Assembly: GCF_024347615.1 (NCBI RefSeq)
Contig: NZ_AP025509.1
Span: 1,054,001-1,118,000, forward strand
Direction of reading: 5' to 3'
Source: Vibrio splendidus
Lineage (GTDB): Bacteria; Pseudomonadota; Gammaproteobacteria; Enterobacterales; Vibrionaceae
DNA: 64,000 bases
The notes below the pieces were generated by a model. The model was not told the DNA's origin. It saw only the letters and a list, made by a program, of their open reading frames with translations, and searched no databases. The stretch's first letter is position 1; the number at the start of each line of letters is the position of its first letter. Below, piece by piece: positions 1 to 9,152 of this stretch. A program made the translations under genes and the position numbers.

Positions 1-862
1 GTTCACTTAACGCCAGTTCTGTCTGCAAGTCGGCTGAAACTTCATGTTCGATCACAATCAGCTTGTTCGCAGTCATCACTGTTTTAACTTTATACCACTT
101 ATTAATTTCGTTTTTCTTGGAGTAATCCCAATGCTGCCAGTAATAGTCAACATAAGCTTGCTGGGCTGTAGGGTTCTCTTTTTGAATCTCTTTGGTCTCT
201 TGATACGACTTTTTAATGGCAGGCATCATCTTCTGCGCTAAATCGTAGAGCTCAGTGTTTTGATCTTTAACGAAATCACCATACAAGTCCTCTACTGCGA
301 TGTTGTATCGGTTCGCAATTCGGAAGTCATGCTCTTTCACATTTTGGATAATGCTATTTTGGGTGTTCACAGCTTGCTTCAAAGCAGAACAACTATTTAA
401 ACCACCTTTATACAAGTCGGCTTGGATCTGATTCCATAAAACAGTTGTCAGTGGCGTAGTCGACTTAATTTTTTGCTCAGAACTCACCGTCATGACTGGC
501 GGAAAGATTAACTGATAAGGTTCAGTAATCGGTGTGTTTGGGCTATCCGCATCAATAGCGCCTACTGGCACGTTCACTACGATTGGAGCGTAGTCCATAC
601 AGTCTGAGTTAGAGCCCGTCAAAGATAGCTCATAGCTGCCCTCATGGTCGGTGATGCTGCTTGGCTCACCTTCATCTAACACACCATTGTAATTGATGTC
701 CAAAAACGCGGTCGCCCCTGAAATATAACCATCGATAGCCACACCTTGTAAGGTTTTTGTTTGAGGAGCGGGAGCACTTGTACTGCTACCACCGCCTCCT
801 CCTCCGCCACAAGCAGTAAGGCCACCAGCGATAAGTGCGATAGAAATAAGCTTAAGTTTCAT
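1..862 (-). CDS. Secreted lipoprotein with N-terminal prealbumin-like domain (partial, C-terminus off window)
   Basis: The ATG at 862 opens a frame that runs off the left edge, so only about 287 residues are seen. The N-terminus is a lipoprotein signal ending in a lipobox (LTAC), followed by a run of seven glycines and a Ser/Thr/Pro linker. Next comes a segment of the type GVAIDGYISGATAFLDINYN, which resembles the short Ig/prealbumin-like domains near the N-terminus of many Vibrio and Shewanella surface lipoproteins. The rest is Lys/Gln/Tyr-rich with no family I recognise. It is probably anchored in the outer membrane; function unknown. Confidence 0.85.
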   Translation of the reverse strand, partial: MKLKLISIALIAGGLTACGGGGGGGSSTSAPAPQTKTLQGVAIDGYISGATAFLDINYNGVLDEGEPSSITDHEGSYELSLTGSNSDCMDYAPIVVNVPVGAIDADSPNTPITEPYQLIFPPVMTVSSEQKIKSTTPLTTVLWNQIQADLYKGGLNSCSALKQAVNTQNSIIQNVKEHDFRIANRYNIAVEDLYGDFVKDQNTELYDLAQKMMPAIKKSYQETKEIQKENPTAQQAYVDYYWQHWDYSKKNEINKWYKVKTVMTANKLIVIEHEVSADLQTELALSE

Positions 863-1038
863 TCGATGAGATCCTAATGAAATACATTAATAAGTAGGGT
901 TGTCATTGGGGGGATGACCGAGAATGACTGTGATAGTCATGGCCAGTCATAATAGCGATTGGTATTCAAAAGAAACATGAAAGGGTGCTAGGCAGTTTAT
1001 GCATGTTTTGTTCTAACGAAGGGTCTTAAATGGACTAA

Positions 1039-2694
1039 TTACATATCGCTTGAAGATATCCAGAGTTTATAGAAATCACTGTAGCCAGTTTGATTGATCT
1101 CTACGCCTTGAACCTCAATACTATTAGAAACCTTCTCTTTACCATGAAATAACGGACAAAGGAGCTTCTGTTGATACAGTGATTGTTCAATCTTTTTCAA
1201 CTCGCCGACTGGATTATCACAACTAACGGCTAAGTGAACTCTCTCACAATGCTCTCTCATCTCAGAACTGTCATAAATGAACCTGAGTCCAGACGAAGCA
1301 AGTAACCAATCATACAGGCCATAATCTTTAGGCTGTTCAATAATTTCTTCGATAAATAACAGGTCTGCCGATTCGCTCATAGAGCTAGGATCACTAATAT
1401 TGGGAAGTTCAACGACTTCAATAGCGACACCCGTTTTTGCAATCGTTTGTTGTAGCCAGTCAGCCATATCTTGAAGTAAAGGAATCGTCATTTTAGGTCG
1501 AGTTAGGACAACAGTGCCCGTCAAAATAGGGACAGAATCACTGCACATTAATTCGCTCGACGAGAAAGACAAATCATCCACCACCATATCGATGTCAAAG
1601 TCTTTACTACTGGTTTTAATAAACGATACCAAGCAGGCTAGGTTTTCGGGGGTAATATATGAATTTTTTCTGTGATTCACGGCAAGGTACGACAGGGCAT
1701 TAATGGTGGTTTCTTCCGCTACACCAGACTTATTGAAACTGAGAGTATGATCATTTAAGCCATCAATATCCGTCAGAGTGATCTGCTCTAACAGTGAGTG
1801 TTGAGCAAAGTAACCACGGTGACGTTTTAGAATAAGGCGCTCTTCGCTCCAATCATCTAAAGAGAAAGGTCCCGTTCCAATATACGCGCTGCGTCCACTA
1901 GCAAAATAGCTACGCTTGCAACGGTAGATAGACGCGTGTGCACTACACAGCGCATAGATAAACATTGGGTTTGCGCGCGCTAACTCGATAGTTAGTTTTT
2001 TCTCACCCACCACATGAACCTCATTCACCTGCTCAAATAAAGACTGTACCGGGCCATCTATGTTTTTTAACCGTAACAAACATTGAACGACATCTTTTGC
2101 ACTCAAGGTTTCACCGTCATGGAAAACAACATTAGGCCTTAACCAAAAATGCAGAAAGCGCCCTTCCATCTTCCAATGGTGGGCAAGACTGGCTTGAGGC
2201 TCGCCATTAAGATCTTGAACTAACAAAGTATTATAGATACTTCTCAGAATTTGATGTTCAGCGATTCTATAGGTTTTGGCGGGCTCAAGATTATCAACCC
2301 AGGGGTATTGAGTGATCAACAAATGATCATGCTGTTGATTGAAAAGGTTATGTTTTTCAGTGGCTAGCGTCAGTGCCTTTATTGCGGTATCACCATAGCT
2401 TTCTAAAAGGCGAGGAATTACGTTAAAGCGACCTTGCTCTAACTGAAGCGCTAAAACTTGCTCTAATGCCTCAGAGAAACTAAGCAAAATTTTAAATTGA
2501 CTAAGCCTCCCTCGTCCTTTGGACGGAATCCAACAAATCCACTGGAATTCAGATAGGCATTTCAGGACGATCGAAGTGTTTCTACGAGAAGTAGAAAGCG
2601 AGTGTTCCAGATCATCTATCGTTAGGTGGTACTCTTCACCTAGTTCATATTTGACCAGCAGCTGTTGGAATCTACGTAAGTTCGCGTCGTTCAA
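1039..2694 (-). CDS. SgrR-family transcriptional regulator with solute-binding-protein domain
   Basis: The 551-residue protein has the SgrR layout. Residues about 1-115 form a winged-helix DNA-binding domain (the LTIDDLEHSLSTSRRNTS region), followed by a domain like family-5 peptide/sugar-binding proteins, including the WKMEGRFLHFWLRPNVVFHDG and LSAKDV motifs. There is no signal peptide, as expected for a cytoplasmic sensor-regulator. In enterics SgrR senses glucose-phosphate stress and activates the sRNA SgrS, but Vibrio genomes carry several paralogues, so the ligand and target here are unknown. It stands alone; the 204 bases upstream show no obvious SgrS-like gene. Confidence 0.88.
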   Translation of the reverse strand: MNDANLRRFQQLLVKYELGEEYHLTIDDLEHSLSTSRRNTSIVLKCLSEFQWICWIPSKGRGRLSQFKILLSFSEALEQVLALQLEQGRFNVIPRLLESYGDTAIKALTLATEKHNLFNQQHDHLLITQYPWVDNLEPAKTYRIAEHQILRSIYNTLLVQDLNGEPQASLAHHWKMEGRFLHFWLRPNVVFHDGETLSAKDVVQCLLRLKNIDGPVQSLFEQVNEVHVVGEKKLTIELARANPMFIYALCSAHASIYRCKRSYFASGRSAYIGTGPFSLDDWSEERLILKRHRGYFAQHSLLEQITLTDIDGLNDHTLSFNKSGVAEETTINALSYLAVNHRKNSYITPENLACLVSFIKTSSKDFDIDMVVDDLSFSSSELMCSDSVPILTGTVVLTRPKMTIPLLQDMADWLQQTIAKTGVAIEVVELPNISDPSSMSESADLLFIEEIIEQPKDYGLYDWLLASSGLRFIYDSSEMREHCERVHLAVSCDNPVGELKKIEQSLYQQKLLCPLFHGKEKVSNSIEVQGVEINQTGYSDFYKLWISSSDM

Positions 2695-2898
2695 TGGGTA
2701 TCCAAATTCAAGCGTTTAAAGGAACGAGAATAGCTATCACAAAAATATGGTCTCTATTTACTCGTTCAACATTGGAATATGCTTTGTGAAACTGTTGATA
2801 TAAATATTATCAAGACCCAATTTAGTTTATAAACACCTCTTTTAGCAAACAAAATAACCAATGATGATACGTAGTCGTAATCAAAATAAGAGATGCGT

Positions 2899-3570
2899 TT
2901 AGTCTTTGACTGAATTCGTTATTTGCTCTGAGTTCCACTTCCCTTCATGAATCGCTGAATTGACGTCTCGTCTTGGTAGCCAACCCATGGTTTCTAGTTC
3001 GGGTTTATCTTTGAAGTGGTCAACGTAGCCGATACATAAATACGCAACGATATCGATGTTTTCTGGGATATCTAAAGCGTCTCGCAGTGTTGAGTCGTGA
3101 AGAATGCTCACCCAACCTAACCCTAGGTTTTCGGCTCTTGCCGCGAGCCACAGGTTTTGAACCGCACACACGGTGCTGTACAGATCCATTTCTTGTTTGA
3201 TGGTTCTACCTAGCACGACCTTTCCGGTTCGATTACGGTCGCAAGTCACGCAGATTCCGATAGGTGATTCGACGATGCCTTCTAGTTTTAGGCGCTTATA
3301 CATTGCTTGCTTTTCATCGGTGAACATTTCCGCGGATTCTGCATGAGCCTGATTAAAACCGGCTTTGATTTGTTGCTTGGTTTCGATATCACGGACAACG
3401 ACAAAATCCCAAGGTTGCATAAAACCGACACTGGGAGCATGGTGCGCTGCGGTTAGTACACGCATCAAAACGTCTTCTGGGATCTCATCAGGAAGAAACT
3501 GACCACGAACATCTCGGCGAGAAAAAATCGTTTTATATACTGCATCGCGTTCATTCGGCGTAATTTCCAT
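2899..3570 (-). CDS. bluB: 5,6-dimethylbenzimidazole synthase, BluB-like
   Basis: BluB is a flavin-destructase that converts FMNH2 and O2 into 5,6-dimethylbenzimidazole, the lower ligand of vitamin B12. The 223-residue protein has a nitroreductase fold with BluB-type motifs: SRRDVRGQFLPDEIP near residue 17, AAHHAPSVGFMQPWDF near 41-56, and GLGWVSIL with CIGYV toward the C-terminus. It is a single gene, divergent from the helicase at 3738. No cobalamin riboswitch is visible upstream and no other B12 synthesis gene lies near, so it may serve remodelling of scavenged corrinoids. A plain nitroreductase is the alternative, less likely given the APSVGFMQPW signature. Confidence 0.85.
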   Translation of the reverse strand: MEITPNERDAVYKTIFSRRDVRGQFLPDEIPEDVLMRVLTAAHHAPSVGFMQPWDFVVVRDIETKQQIKAGFNQAHAESAEMFTDEKQAMYKRLKLEGIVESPIGICVTCDRNRTGKVVLGRTIKQEMDLYSTVCAVQNLWLAARAENLGLGWVSILHDSTLRDALDIPENIDIVAYLCIGYVDHFKDKPELETMGWLPRRDVNSAIHEGKWNSEQITNSVKD

Positions 3571-3737
3571 ACATCCCTGTCTTATCGTCGTCTTATTGAG
3601 TCAGTATTATCCAACTAAAGTGTCTATGTTACTAGCGGTACACAAGCAACATGGTAGAATGCCGCCATTAATCTTATCCTTGTATAAGATTGTTGAACCT
3701 TTCCATCGCTATTTAGCCAAATCATACCGAGAAACTT

Positions 3738-4937
3738 ATGCCATTTTCCAAGCTTGGATTAAGCTCACCTATTGTTAAAGCCGTTGCAAAACAAGGCTAT
3801 GAAAAGCCAACCTCTATTCAAGAAAAAGCGATTCCGATTGTGCTTTCTGGTAAGAACCTAATTGCTGCTGCACAAACAGGTACAGGTAAAACTGCGAGCT
3901 TTGTTCTCCCTATCTTAGAAATGCTAAGTAAAGGTGAAACACAACGTAAAAAACGTATTCGTGCTGTTATTCTGACACCAACTCGCGAGCTTGCGATTCA
4001 GGTTGAACAGAACATTACTAAGTACGCGAAGTTCCTAAACCTAACATCACTAGCGATGTACGGTGGCGTGTCTTACCAACACCAAAAAGACCGCTTGATC
4101 GAAGGTGTCGATATTCTTGTGGCAACACCAGGTCGTTTGATCGACATGTACGGACAACGTGCCGTTCACTTTGATGAAGTGGAAGTACTGGTTCTAGATG
4201 AAGCTGACCGCATGTTAGACATGGGTTTCATTGAAGACATCAACAAGATCATCGCACGTTTACCACAAAACATTCAAAACCTGTTGTTCTCAGCAACGCT
4301 ATCAACGCCAGTTCGTGCGCTAGCGAAAAGCGCAATCAGTGAAGCAGAAGAGATTTCTATCGCCAAAACTGACGCTTCTAAAGCAAACATCGAACAATGG
4401 TTAGTTACAGTCGATAAAGACCGTAAGTCTGCACTTTTAAGCCACATGATCACTGACGGTGAGTGGGACCAAGCGCTTATCTTTATCGAGACTAAGCACG
4501 GCGCGGCTAAATTGGTTGCTCAACTTGAAAAGCGTGGCATCCAAGCTGAAGCTTTCCACAGTGGACGTAGCCAAGCGATTCGTGAAAAAATCTTGGCTGA
4601 CTTCAAGAAAGGTCGTCTAAAATACTTAGTCGCGACGGGTGTTGCTGCACGTGGTATCGATATCGATAACCTAAGCCGCGTAGTCAACTACGACATCCCA
4701 TTCCCAGCGGATGACTATGTACACCGTATTGGTCGTACAGGCCGTGCTGATGCGTCTGGTGAAGCGATCTCTTTCCTATCGAAAGACAACTTCAAGAACC
4801 TGTGCATTATCGAAAAACGTCTTGGTCACTTGATTGAGCGTCGCGTTGTTGAAGGTTTCGAACCACGCAAAGAAGTGCCAATCTCTGTATTGAACTTCGT
4901 GCCTAAAAAGAAAAGAGATCTGCAGCAACCTGAGTAA
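3738..4937 (+). CDS. DEAD-box ATP-dependent RNA helicase, RhlE-like
   Basis: This 399-residue RNA helicase has a complete DEAD-box core: Q motif (PTSIQEKAIP, about 24-33), motif I AQTGTGKT (45-52), PTREL, DEAD (154-157), SAT (185-187), and the C-terminal ARGIDID and HRIGRTGR motifs. The short C-terminal tail is weakly basic, as in short RhlE-type proteins, and there is no DbpA-type RNA-binding domain. Likely roles are ribosome assembly or RNA turnover, perhaps in the cold. The ATG at 3738 begins right at the conserved FSKLGLSSP start. A terminator follows at 4981. Confidence 0.9.
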   Translation: MPFSKLGLSSPIVKAVAKQGYEKPTSIQEKAIPIVLSGKNLIAAAQTGTGKTASFVLPILEMLSKGETQRKKRIRAVILTPTRELAIQVEQNITKYAKFLNLTSLAMYGGVSYQHQKDRLIEGVDILVATPGRLIDMYGQRAVHFDEVEVLVLDEADRMLDMGFIEDINKIIARLPQNIQNLLFSATLSTPVRALAKSAISEAEEISIAKTDASKANIEQWLVTVDKDRKSALLSHMITDGEWDQALIFIETKHGAAKLVAQLEKRGIQAEAFHSGRSQAIREKILADFKKGRLKYLVATGVAARGIDIDNLSRVVNYDIPFPADDYVHRIGRTGRADASGEAISFLSKDNFKNLCIIEKRLGHLIERRVVEGFEPRKEVPISVLNFVPKKKRDLQQPE

Positions 4938-4980
4938 TTTCAGATTTAGAAAATGCGAAAGTCCGCATTAGCCAAAAAAT

Positions 4981-5008
4981 AAAACGAAGCCCAATGTGGC
5001 TTCGTTTT
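4981..5008 (+). terminator. Rho-independent terminator after the RhlE-like helicase
   Basis: An 11-bp stem (AAAACGAAGCC / GGCTTCGTTTT) with a six-base loop sits 43 bases after the helicase stop. It ends in a T-rich stretch. Confidence 0.8.
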
Positions 5009-5043
5009 GCTCTTAGAAATACAAATAAAATTGAGGCAATAAG

Positions 5044-5448
5044 ATGATCACTCCTATCGCAACGAGATTAACCCGAGGCCAAGACCTAAAGCTTGAGATC
5101 CAAAAGCTAGTGACAGCGCACAATATCTCAGCGGGCTCTGTCGCGTCTTGTGTCGGGTGTGTTTCTCAACTCAATATTCGTCTGGCTAATGCAAACAACA
5201 CCAAGCTAATTATAGCTCCGTTCGAAATTGTGTCACTTATGGCGACGCTAACCCCAAACCACCAGCATGTTCATATATCCGTTGCTGATGAAAATGGAAA
5301 TGTGATTGGTGGGCATTTGCTTGAAGGGACGATTATCGCAACCACCGCTGAATTGATTATTCACCGCTACGATACTTTGACCTTCAACAGAGAGCATGAC
5401 GATTCGACGGGTTACACTGAGCTCACTGTCAGTAGCAACACGCAATAG
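5044..5448 (+). CDS. PPC-domain (DUF296) DNA-binding-like protein
   Basis: The 134-residue protein matches the plant-and-prokaryote-conserved (PPC/DUF296) domain over nearly its whole length. Visible features are the N-terminal RLTRGQDLKLEIQKLV helix, the ASCVGCVSQLNIRLAN strand region, and the diagnostic C-terminal HVHISVADENGNVIGGHLLEG segment. Bacterial members form trimers; some are annotated as DNA-binding, but the role is mostly undefined. Family residues likely to bind metal are the histidines around HQHVHIS and GGHL. It lies between two unrelated genes on the same strand and is cut off by a terminator upstream. Confidence 0.85.
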   Translation: MITPIATRLTRGQDLKLEIQKLVTAHNISAGSVASCVGCVSQLNIRLANANNTKLIIAPFEIVSLMATLTPNHQHVHISVADENGNVIGGHLLEGTIIATTAELIIHRYDTLTFNREHDDSTGYTELTVSSNTQ

Positions 5449-5532
5449 AACAACACCACGCAATAGATCGCCCCATAGCAACACTAAGCGCCCCATATAA
5501 AGCGATACAACCAAATAGTATTAGGAAACACG

Positions 5533-6156
5533 ATGGCTCCAAACTCCGCAGACTCCGTTATCGTTCTCGATTTCGAAACCACAGGCTTATCACCAAACAT
5601 GGGTGACCGAGCGATTGAAATCGGTGCGGTTAAATTAGTTAACGGCAAAGTCGTCGACACCTTCCAGCAGCTCATGAACCCGGGATTTCGCGTCAGTGGG
5701 TTCATTGAAAGCTATACCGGAATCAGTAACCGTATGTTAAGCACAGCGGCCAGTTGCAGTGAAGTGATGGATGAGTTTGCAGACTTTATCCAAGGCAGCC
5801 AACTTGTTGCTCACAATGCGTCGTTTGATAAGCGCTTTCTCGATGCGGAATTAGACTTTATTGGCCGAGACTACACAGGCAAGTTCGCTTGCTCAATGTT
5901 GATCGCTCGTCGTCTAATCCAAGACGCACCGACTCATAAGCTAGGCGACCTTGTGCGTTTCAAAAATATCGACAACGACGGTACTTTCCACAGAGCGTTA
6001 GCCGATTCAGAAATGACAGTACGGTTATGGTTATTGATGATTGATGAACTGCAAAGTGATCACGGTATTCAACAGCCGAGCTTTCAATTGATGCAAAAAA
6101 TATCTAAGACAGCTAAAGGCTCGATTCCAAAGCTGCTGATGAGTAACAGAGGCTAA
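5533..6156 (+). CDS. 3'-5' exonuclease, DNA polymerase III epsilon/PolC-like
   Basis: A 207-residue DnaQ-type exonuclease. ExoI is VLDFETTGLSP (catalytic D and E, about residues 12-22), ExoII is LVAHNASFDKRFL (about 96), and ExoIII is HRALADSEMT with the H and D needed for a DEDDh nuclease. Length fits stand-alone epsilon-like nucleases that trim DNA or RNA 3' ends, not the replicative DnaQ, which carries a C-terminal polymerase-binding tail. The start ATG at 5533 is preceded by TAGGAAACACG. It is 84 bases after the PPC gene and may be co-transcribed with it. Confidence 0.87.
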   Translation: MAPNSADSVIVLDFETTGLSPNMGDRAIEIGAVKLVNGKVVDTFQQLMNPGFRVSGFIESYTGISNRMLSTAASCSEVMDEFADFIQGSQLVAHNASFDKRFLDAELDFIGRDYTGKFACSMLIARRLIQDAPTHKLGDLVRFKNIDNDGTFHRALADSEMTVRLWLLMIDELQSDHGIQQPSFQLMQKISKTAKGSIPKLLMSNRG

Positions 6157-6184
6157 CTCTCTGCATTCGGTTTAGGGCTTGTAG

Positions 6185-6213
6185 AAGGCTAGTGGCAAAC
6201 AGTCACTAGCCTT
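6185..6213. terminator. Bidirectional terminator hairpin between convergent genes
   Basis: A 10-bp perfect inverted repeat (AAGGCTAGTG / CACTAGCCTT) with a nine-base loop lies between the exonuclease and the convergent lipoprotein gene. The T-tract is weak. Confidence 0.55.
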
Positions 6214-6225
6214 AATATAGCTACC

Positions 6226-7062
6226 CTACTCCTGCAGTGTCACCAGCGTCGTCTTGAGGCTTTCTAGCTCACTCATAAAATAAGCCCATTGTTTATCACT
6301 GCTCACTGCGGCGATATCCACCAAGAACTTCGCTGATGTTTGCATATTCTTATCAAGCTTAGACTCCAGTTCTTGCGGATAATAATCTTCATTGTTCAAA
6401 AGTAGCTTCATAATAATTGGCTGTGCAATATGTAAATCGGTCTTCTTTTGCATAAGTGTCGTTAGGTCTTGATACGTATTATTTTGATATTGTCGCCAGC
6501 TATCGTTAGTATTTATCCATTCTTGAGACCACGTCAAAATAATCTGTTTTTGCTCTTTCGATACCGACCCTAACCATCGCTCTAGCCTATCTTCTATTCG
6601 ACTTCGATATCGTTCTCTCGAATCCTCATCATTCAATGATAATCTTTCTTCGTAATATTCTTGCTGCTTTTCTCTAAAGTTCTTTAAGAATTCGTTATCT
6701 TGCTCAGGGGTAAGCTGCATACTTAATGCGTAAATATCAGGAGAGAACTTGTTAACGATTGAGCGAATATGATTTTTAGTTTGTTCACTTTGATCAATGA
6801 TAAAAGCTGAATTCATATCAGAACGGTCTAGGTTTTGAATCGCTTGCAGTTGCGACATATACAGCGGAAGTTGGGTTTCTTTATGCCATTGCTGTAATAA
6901 GTCGAGGCGCTCTTCGAGCTCTGATTCTTGACTGTTGGATAGAGAAACAAAGTCTTCAATATAGCTAACCGCAAACCAGCTTATATTGTTGTAGGCAAAT
7001 TTAGTCCCGCAACCAGCGAATACAAAACAGACTAATAAGACTAACCATCGACACTTTCTCAT
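6226..7062 (-). CDS. DUF6279-type lipoprotein
   Basis: The 278-residue protein begins with a lipoprotein signal peptide ending at VFAGCG, so it should be lipidated at Cys18. The mature part is almost entirely helical and charged, starting with the KFAYNNISWFAVSYIEDFVSLS segment typical of DUF6279 lipoproteins (the family once called YhdX-like). Several heptad-like stretches (SRERYRSRIEDRLERWLG) suggest coiled coils. No enzyme motif is visible and no function is established for the family. It is monocistronic, facing the exonuclease gene. Confidence 0.8.
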   Translation of the reverse strand: MRKCRWLVLLVCFVFAGCGTKFAYNNISWFAVSYIEDFVSLSNSQESELEERLDLLQQWHKETQLPLYMSQLQAIQNLDRSDMNSAFIIDQSEQTKNHIRSIVNKFSPDIYALSMQLTPEQDNEFLKNFREKQQEYYEERLSLNDEDSRERYRSRIEDRLERWLGSVSKEQKQIILTWSQEWINTNDSWRQYQNNTYQDLTTLMQKKTDLHIAQPIIMKLLLNNEDYYPQELESKLDKNMQTSAKFLVDIAAVSSDKQWAYFMSELESLKTTLVTLQE

Positions 7063-7365
7063 TTAACCCTCTCACGATATTCAGCAAAGCCACAAATCCA
7101 TTAACTCACCCTTTTGAGGTTAGCTCTAGTTCTTATAACGCTCGTTCTAGCTCTTATAAAAGTAGCCTTAATAAGTAGTGGCTGTAAAAACTTTGAGATA
7201 AATTGAGACTCAGACTTGCTAATCTAGCTATTTCGGCAAATGATTAAACTAAAAATAATTAATGGCAGTGATGTAACTTGATTTTTATTGCTCATTTGAT
7301 GTAAACGAAACCTATAAACGAATGGTTTATTTATTTTCAAATGATTAGTATTTGGGAGGTAAGCT
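7063..7365. other. Intergenic region with a short direct repeat
   Basis: These 303 bases separate divergent genes. Around 7124-7162 the phrase gttctagctcttataa occurs twice in near-identical form (gctctagttcttataa, then gttctagctcttataa). The A/T-rich right half must hold the promoter for the small gene at 7366, but I cannot pick a clear -35/-10 pair. Confidence 0.5.
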
Positions 7366-7539
7366 ATGGCCGCTACTCCTCATTATACAAGCGAGTTAGA
7401 GTACGAGCTTTGTTATTTTGACGATGGAAGACTAACCACAATTACGATATCCGCTAATAATCGACAGGAAGCGATGACTTGGTATCTTAGAGAAGGAAGA
7501 CATATCAACGATTTCTATTCGATCAGACCTGATGAATAA
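7366..7539 (+). CDS. Small conserved-looking protein, 57 aa
   Basis: An ATG at 7366 with a strong ribosome-binding site (GGGAGGT, about 7353-7360) opens a 57-codon frame ending at TAA 7537-7539. The product starts MAATPHYTSELEYELCYFDD and contains ANNRQEAMTWYLREG, then ends YSIRPDE. It is acidic, soluble and has no signal or membrane segment. The N-terminal beta-strand pattern followed by a helix suggests a small single-domain fold. I do not recognise a family. The good Shine-Dalgarno and Vibrio-like codon use support it as real. Confidence 0.7.
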   Translation: MAATPHYTSELEYELCYFDDGRLTTITISANNRQEAMTWYLREGRHINDFYSIRPDE

Positions 7540-7568
7540 ACGTTTGATACGTTACTGACTGTGGAACA

Positions 7569-7610
7569 CCCTTTACTGCATTATCACTAGCATGACTTAG
7601 CAGTAAAGGG
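7569..7610. repeat. Perfect 11-bp inverted repeat, possible terminator
   Basis: CCCTTTACTGC and GCAGTAAAGGG are separated by 20 bases between the small gene and the 3' end of dbpA. Neither side has a proper T-tract, so it may be a weak terminator or an RNA-stability stem for both convergent transcripts. Confidence 0.5.
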
Positions 7611-7623
7611 AGACAATCTCGAA

Positions 7624-9003
7624 TTACTTCAGAATTCGGGCGCGGAATTGACGACCCTTCATTTTACCTGATTCGATTTTACCTAGTGCTTTCTTAGCCA
7701 TTGATCTTTCTACAGCAACGTAAGCGCGCATCGCGAACAAGTTGATCTTACCTACTGACTTACCATCAATACCGCCTTGGCCTGTCAACGCACCAAGGAT
7801 ATCACCTGCGCGAAGTTTCGCTTTCTTACCACCATCAATCTGGATGGTTACCATGTTTGAGTAGTACGGCTTAGCGATTGGTTTAGCTGGCAACTGAGAC
7901 GGTTCGATTGGCATATCCATGTACTCATCAATTTGAGCAACACGGTGCATCTCTTTTTCGCTAAAGAAGCTAATTGCGACCCCTTTGCTTCCTGCACGAC
8001 CAGTACGACCGATGCGGTGCACGTGTACTTCAGGATCGCGAGACAACTCAAAGTTGAACACTGCATCAAGGTTATCAACATCAAGACCACGAGCGGCAAC
8101 ATCGGTTGCAACCAAGATAGAGATGGTTTTGTTTGAGAACTGAACCAAAGCTTGGTCACGTTCACGCTGTTCCATGTCGCCATGAAGCTCGATAACACTG
8201 AAACCACGGTGGCTTAGCTCATCATTTACGTTCTGCACTTCTTTCTTAGTATTACAAAACACAACCGCTGACTCTGGTTGATGATGAAGAAGCATTAGCT
8301 CTAGTGCGTCATCACGAGCTTCAGTACCTTCAACCTTGTAAAAGTGCTGTTGGATGCTTGAGTGATCGTGCGTTGATTCAACCTTCACCATTTCAGGGTT
8401 ATTCATGATGCGGTCTGCAACAGATTTAATCTGTTTAGGGAAAGTTGCACTGAACAATAACGTTTGACGATCTTTTGGTGCTGCTTCAATAACAGCATCT
8501 AGTGCATCTTGGAAACCCATTTCCAGCATGCGATCGGCTTCATCTAACACAAGTGTGTTCAACTCAGATAAGTCAATACGCTCTCTCTCTAGGTGGTCCA
8601 GGATACGACCAGGTGTGCCCACAAGAATGTGTGCGCCATGCTCTAATGAACCAATTTGTGGGCCCATTGGCATACCGCCACATAGTGTCAGCACTTTAAT
8701 ATTGTGAATGCCACGAGCAAGAGTACGGATCTCTTTTGCTACTTGGTCTGCAAGCTCACGAGTCGGACATAACACTAAAGACTGAACACGGAAACGCTTA
8801 ACGCGTAGGTTCTGCAGCACGCCTAAACCAAAAGCAGCTGTTTTACCTGAACCCGTTTTACCCTGACCGATAACATCCTTGCCATCCAGAATAGTAGGAA
8901 GACTCAACGCTTGAATAGGCGTCATTTCAGTATAACCAAGAGAATCTAACGTGTTTAGAAGCTCAGGTTTAAGGGCGATTGAAGAGAATTTTGAAGTGCT
9001 CAA
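7624..9003 (-). CDS. dbpA: ATP-dependent RNA helicase DbpA
   Basis: A 459-residue DEAD-box helicase. It has GKTGSGKT at 48-55, DEAD at 154-157, SAT, and HRIGRTGRAG. Unlike the helicase at 3738 it carries the C-terminal DbpA RNA-binding domain (about 385-459), with the typical MVTIQIDGGKKAKLRAGDIL and GKINLFAMRAYVAV segments and the end KGRQFRARIL. DbpA binds hairpin 92 of 23S rRNA and acts in assembly of the large ribosomal subunit. It is monocistronic; the next gene upstream ends in a terminator at 9105. Confidence 0.95.
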   Translation of the reverse strand: MSTSKFSSIALKPELLNTLDSLGYTEMTPIQALSLPTILDGKDVIGQGKTGSGKTAAFGLGVLQNLRVKRFRVQSLVLCPTRELADQVAKEIRTLARGIHNIKVLTLCGGMPMGPQIGSLEHGAHILVGTPGRILDHLERERIDLSELNTLVLDEADRMLEMGFQDALDAVIEAAPKDRQTLLFSATFPKQIKSVADRIMNNPEMVKVESTHDHSSIQQHFYKVEGTEARDDALELMLLHHQPESAVVFCNTKKEVQNVNDELSHRGFSVIELHGDMEQRERDQALVQFSNKTISILVATDVAARGLDVDNLDAVFNFELSRDPEVHVHRIGRTGRAGSKGVAISFFSEKEMHRVAQIDEYMDMPIEPSQLPAKPIAKPYYSNMVTIQIDGGKKAKLRAGDILGALTGQGGIDGKSVGKINLFAMRAYVAVERSMAKKALGKIESGKMKGRQFRARILK

Positions 9004-9104
9004 TGGAAATATCCAACTGGTGAAAAACAGAGTGCATTATGAGTGTTTTTGAAAATTATTCCACCTTAATCACAGTTTTGAAGAAACATGTTAGGCGAAC
9101 ACAA

Positions 9105-9131
9105 AAAAGCCAGCTTTGTTAGCTGGCTTTT
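9105..9131 (-). terminator. Terminator after the aldo/keto reductase gene
   Basis: An 11-bp stem (AAAAGCCAGCT / AGCTGGCTTTT) with loop TTGTT lies 22 bases past the stop of the gene at 9153. On the minus strand it ends in a T-run. Confidence 0.85.
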
Positions 9132-9152
9132 GCTTCTATTTTGAATCGCTGC

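Noticed and set aside
2695..2898. SgrS-like sRNA beside the SgrR-type regulator
   Set aside because: No terminator with T-run, no base-pairing region to ptsG and no small frame like SgrT that I could support.
3596..3778. 60-codon frame upstream of the RhlE-like helicase
   Set aside because: It overlaps the true helicase start in another frame and has no ribosome-binding site.
7848..8207. 119-codon frame within dbpA
   Set aside because: Alternate-frame shadow of the helicase core.
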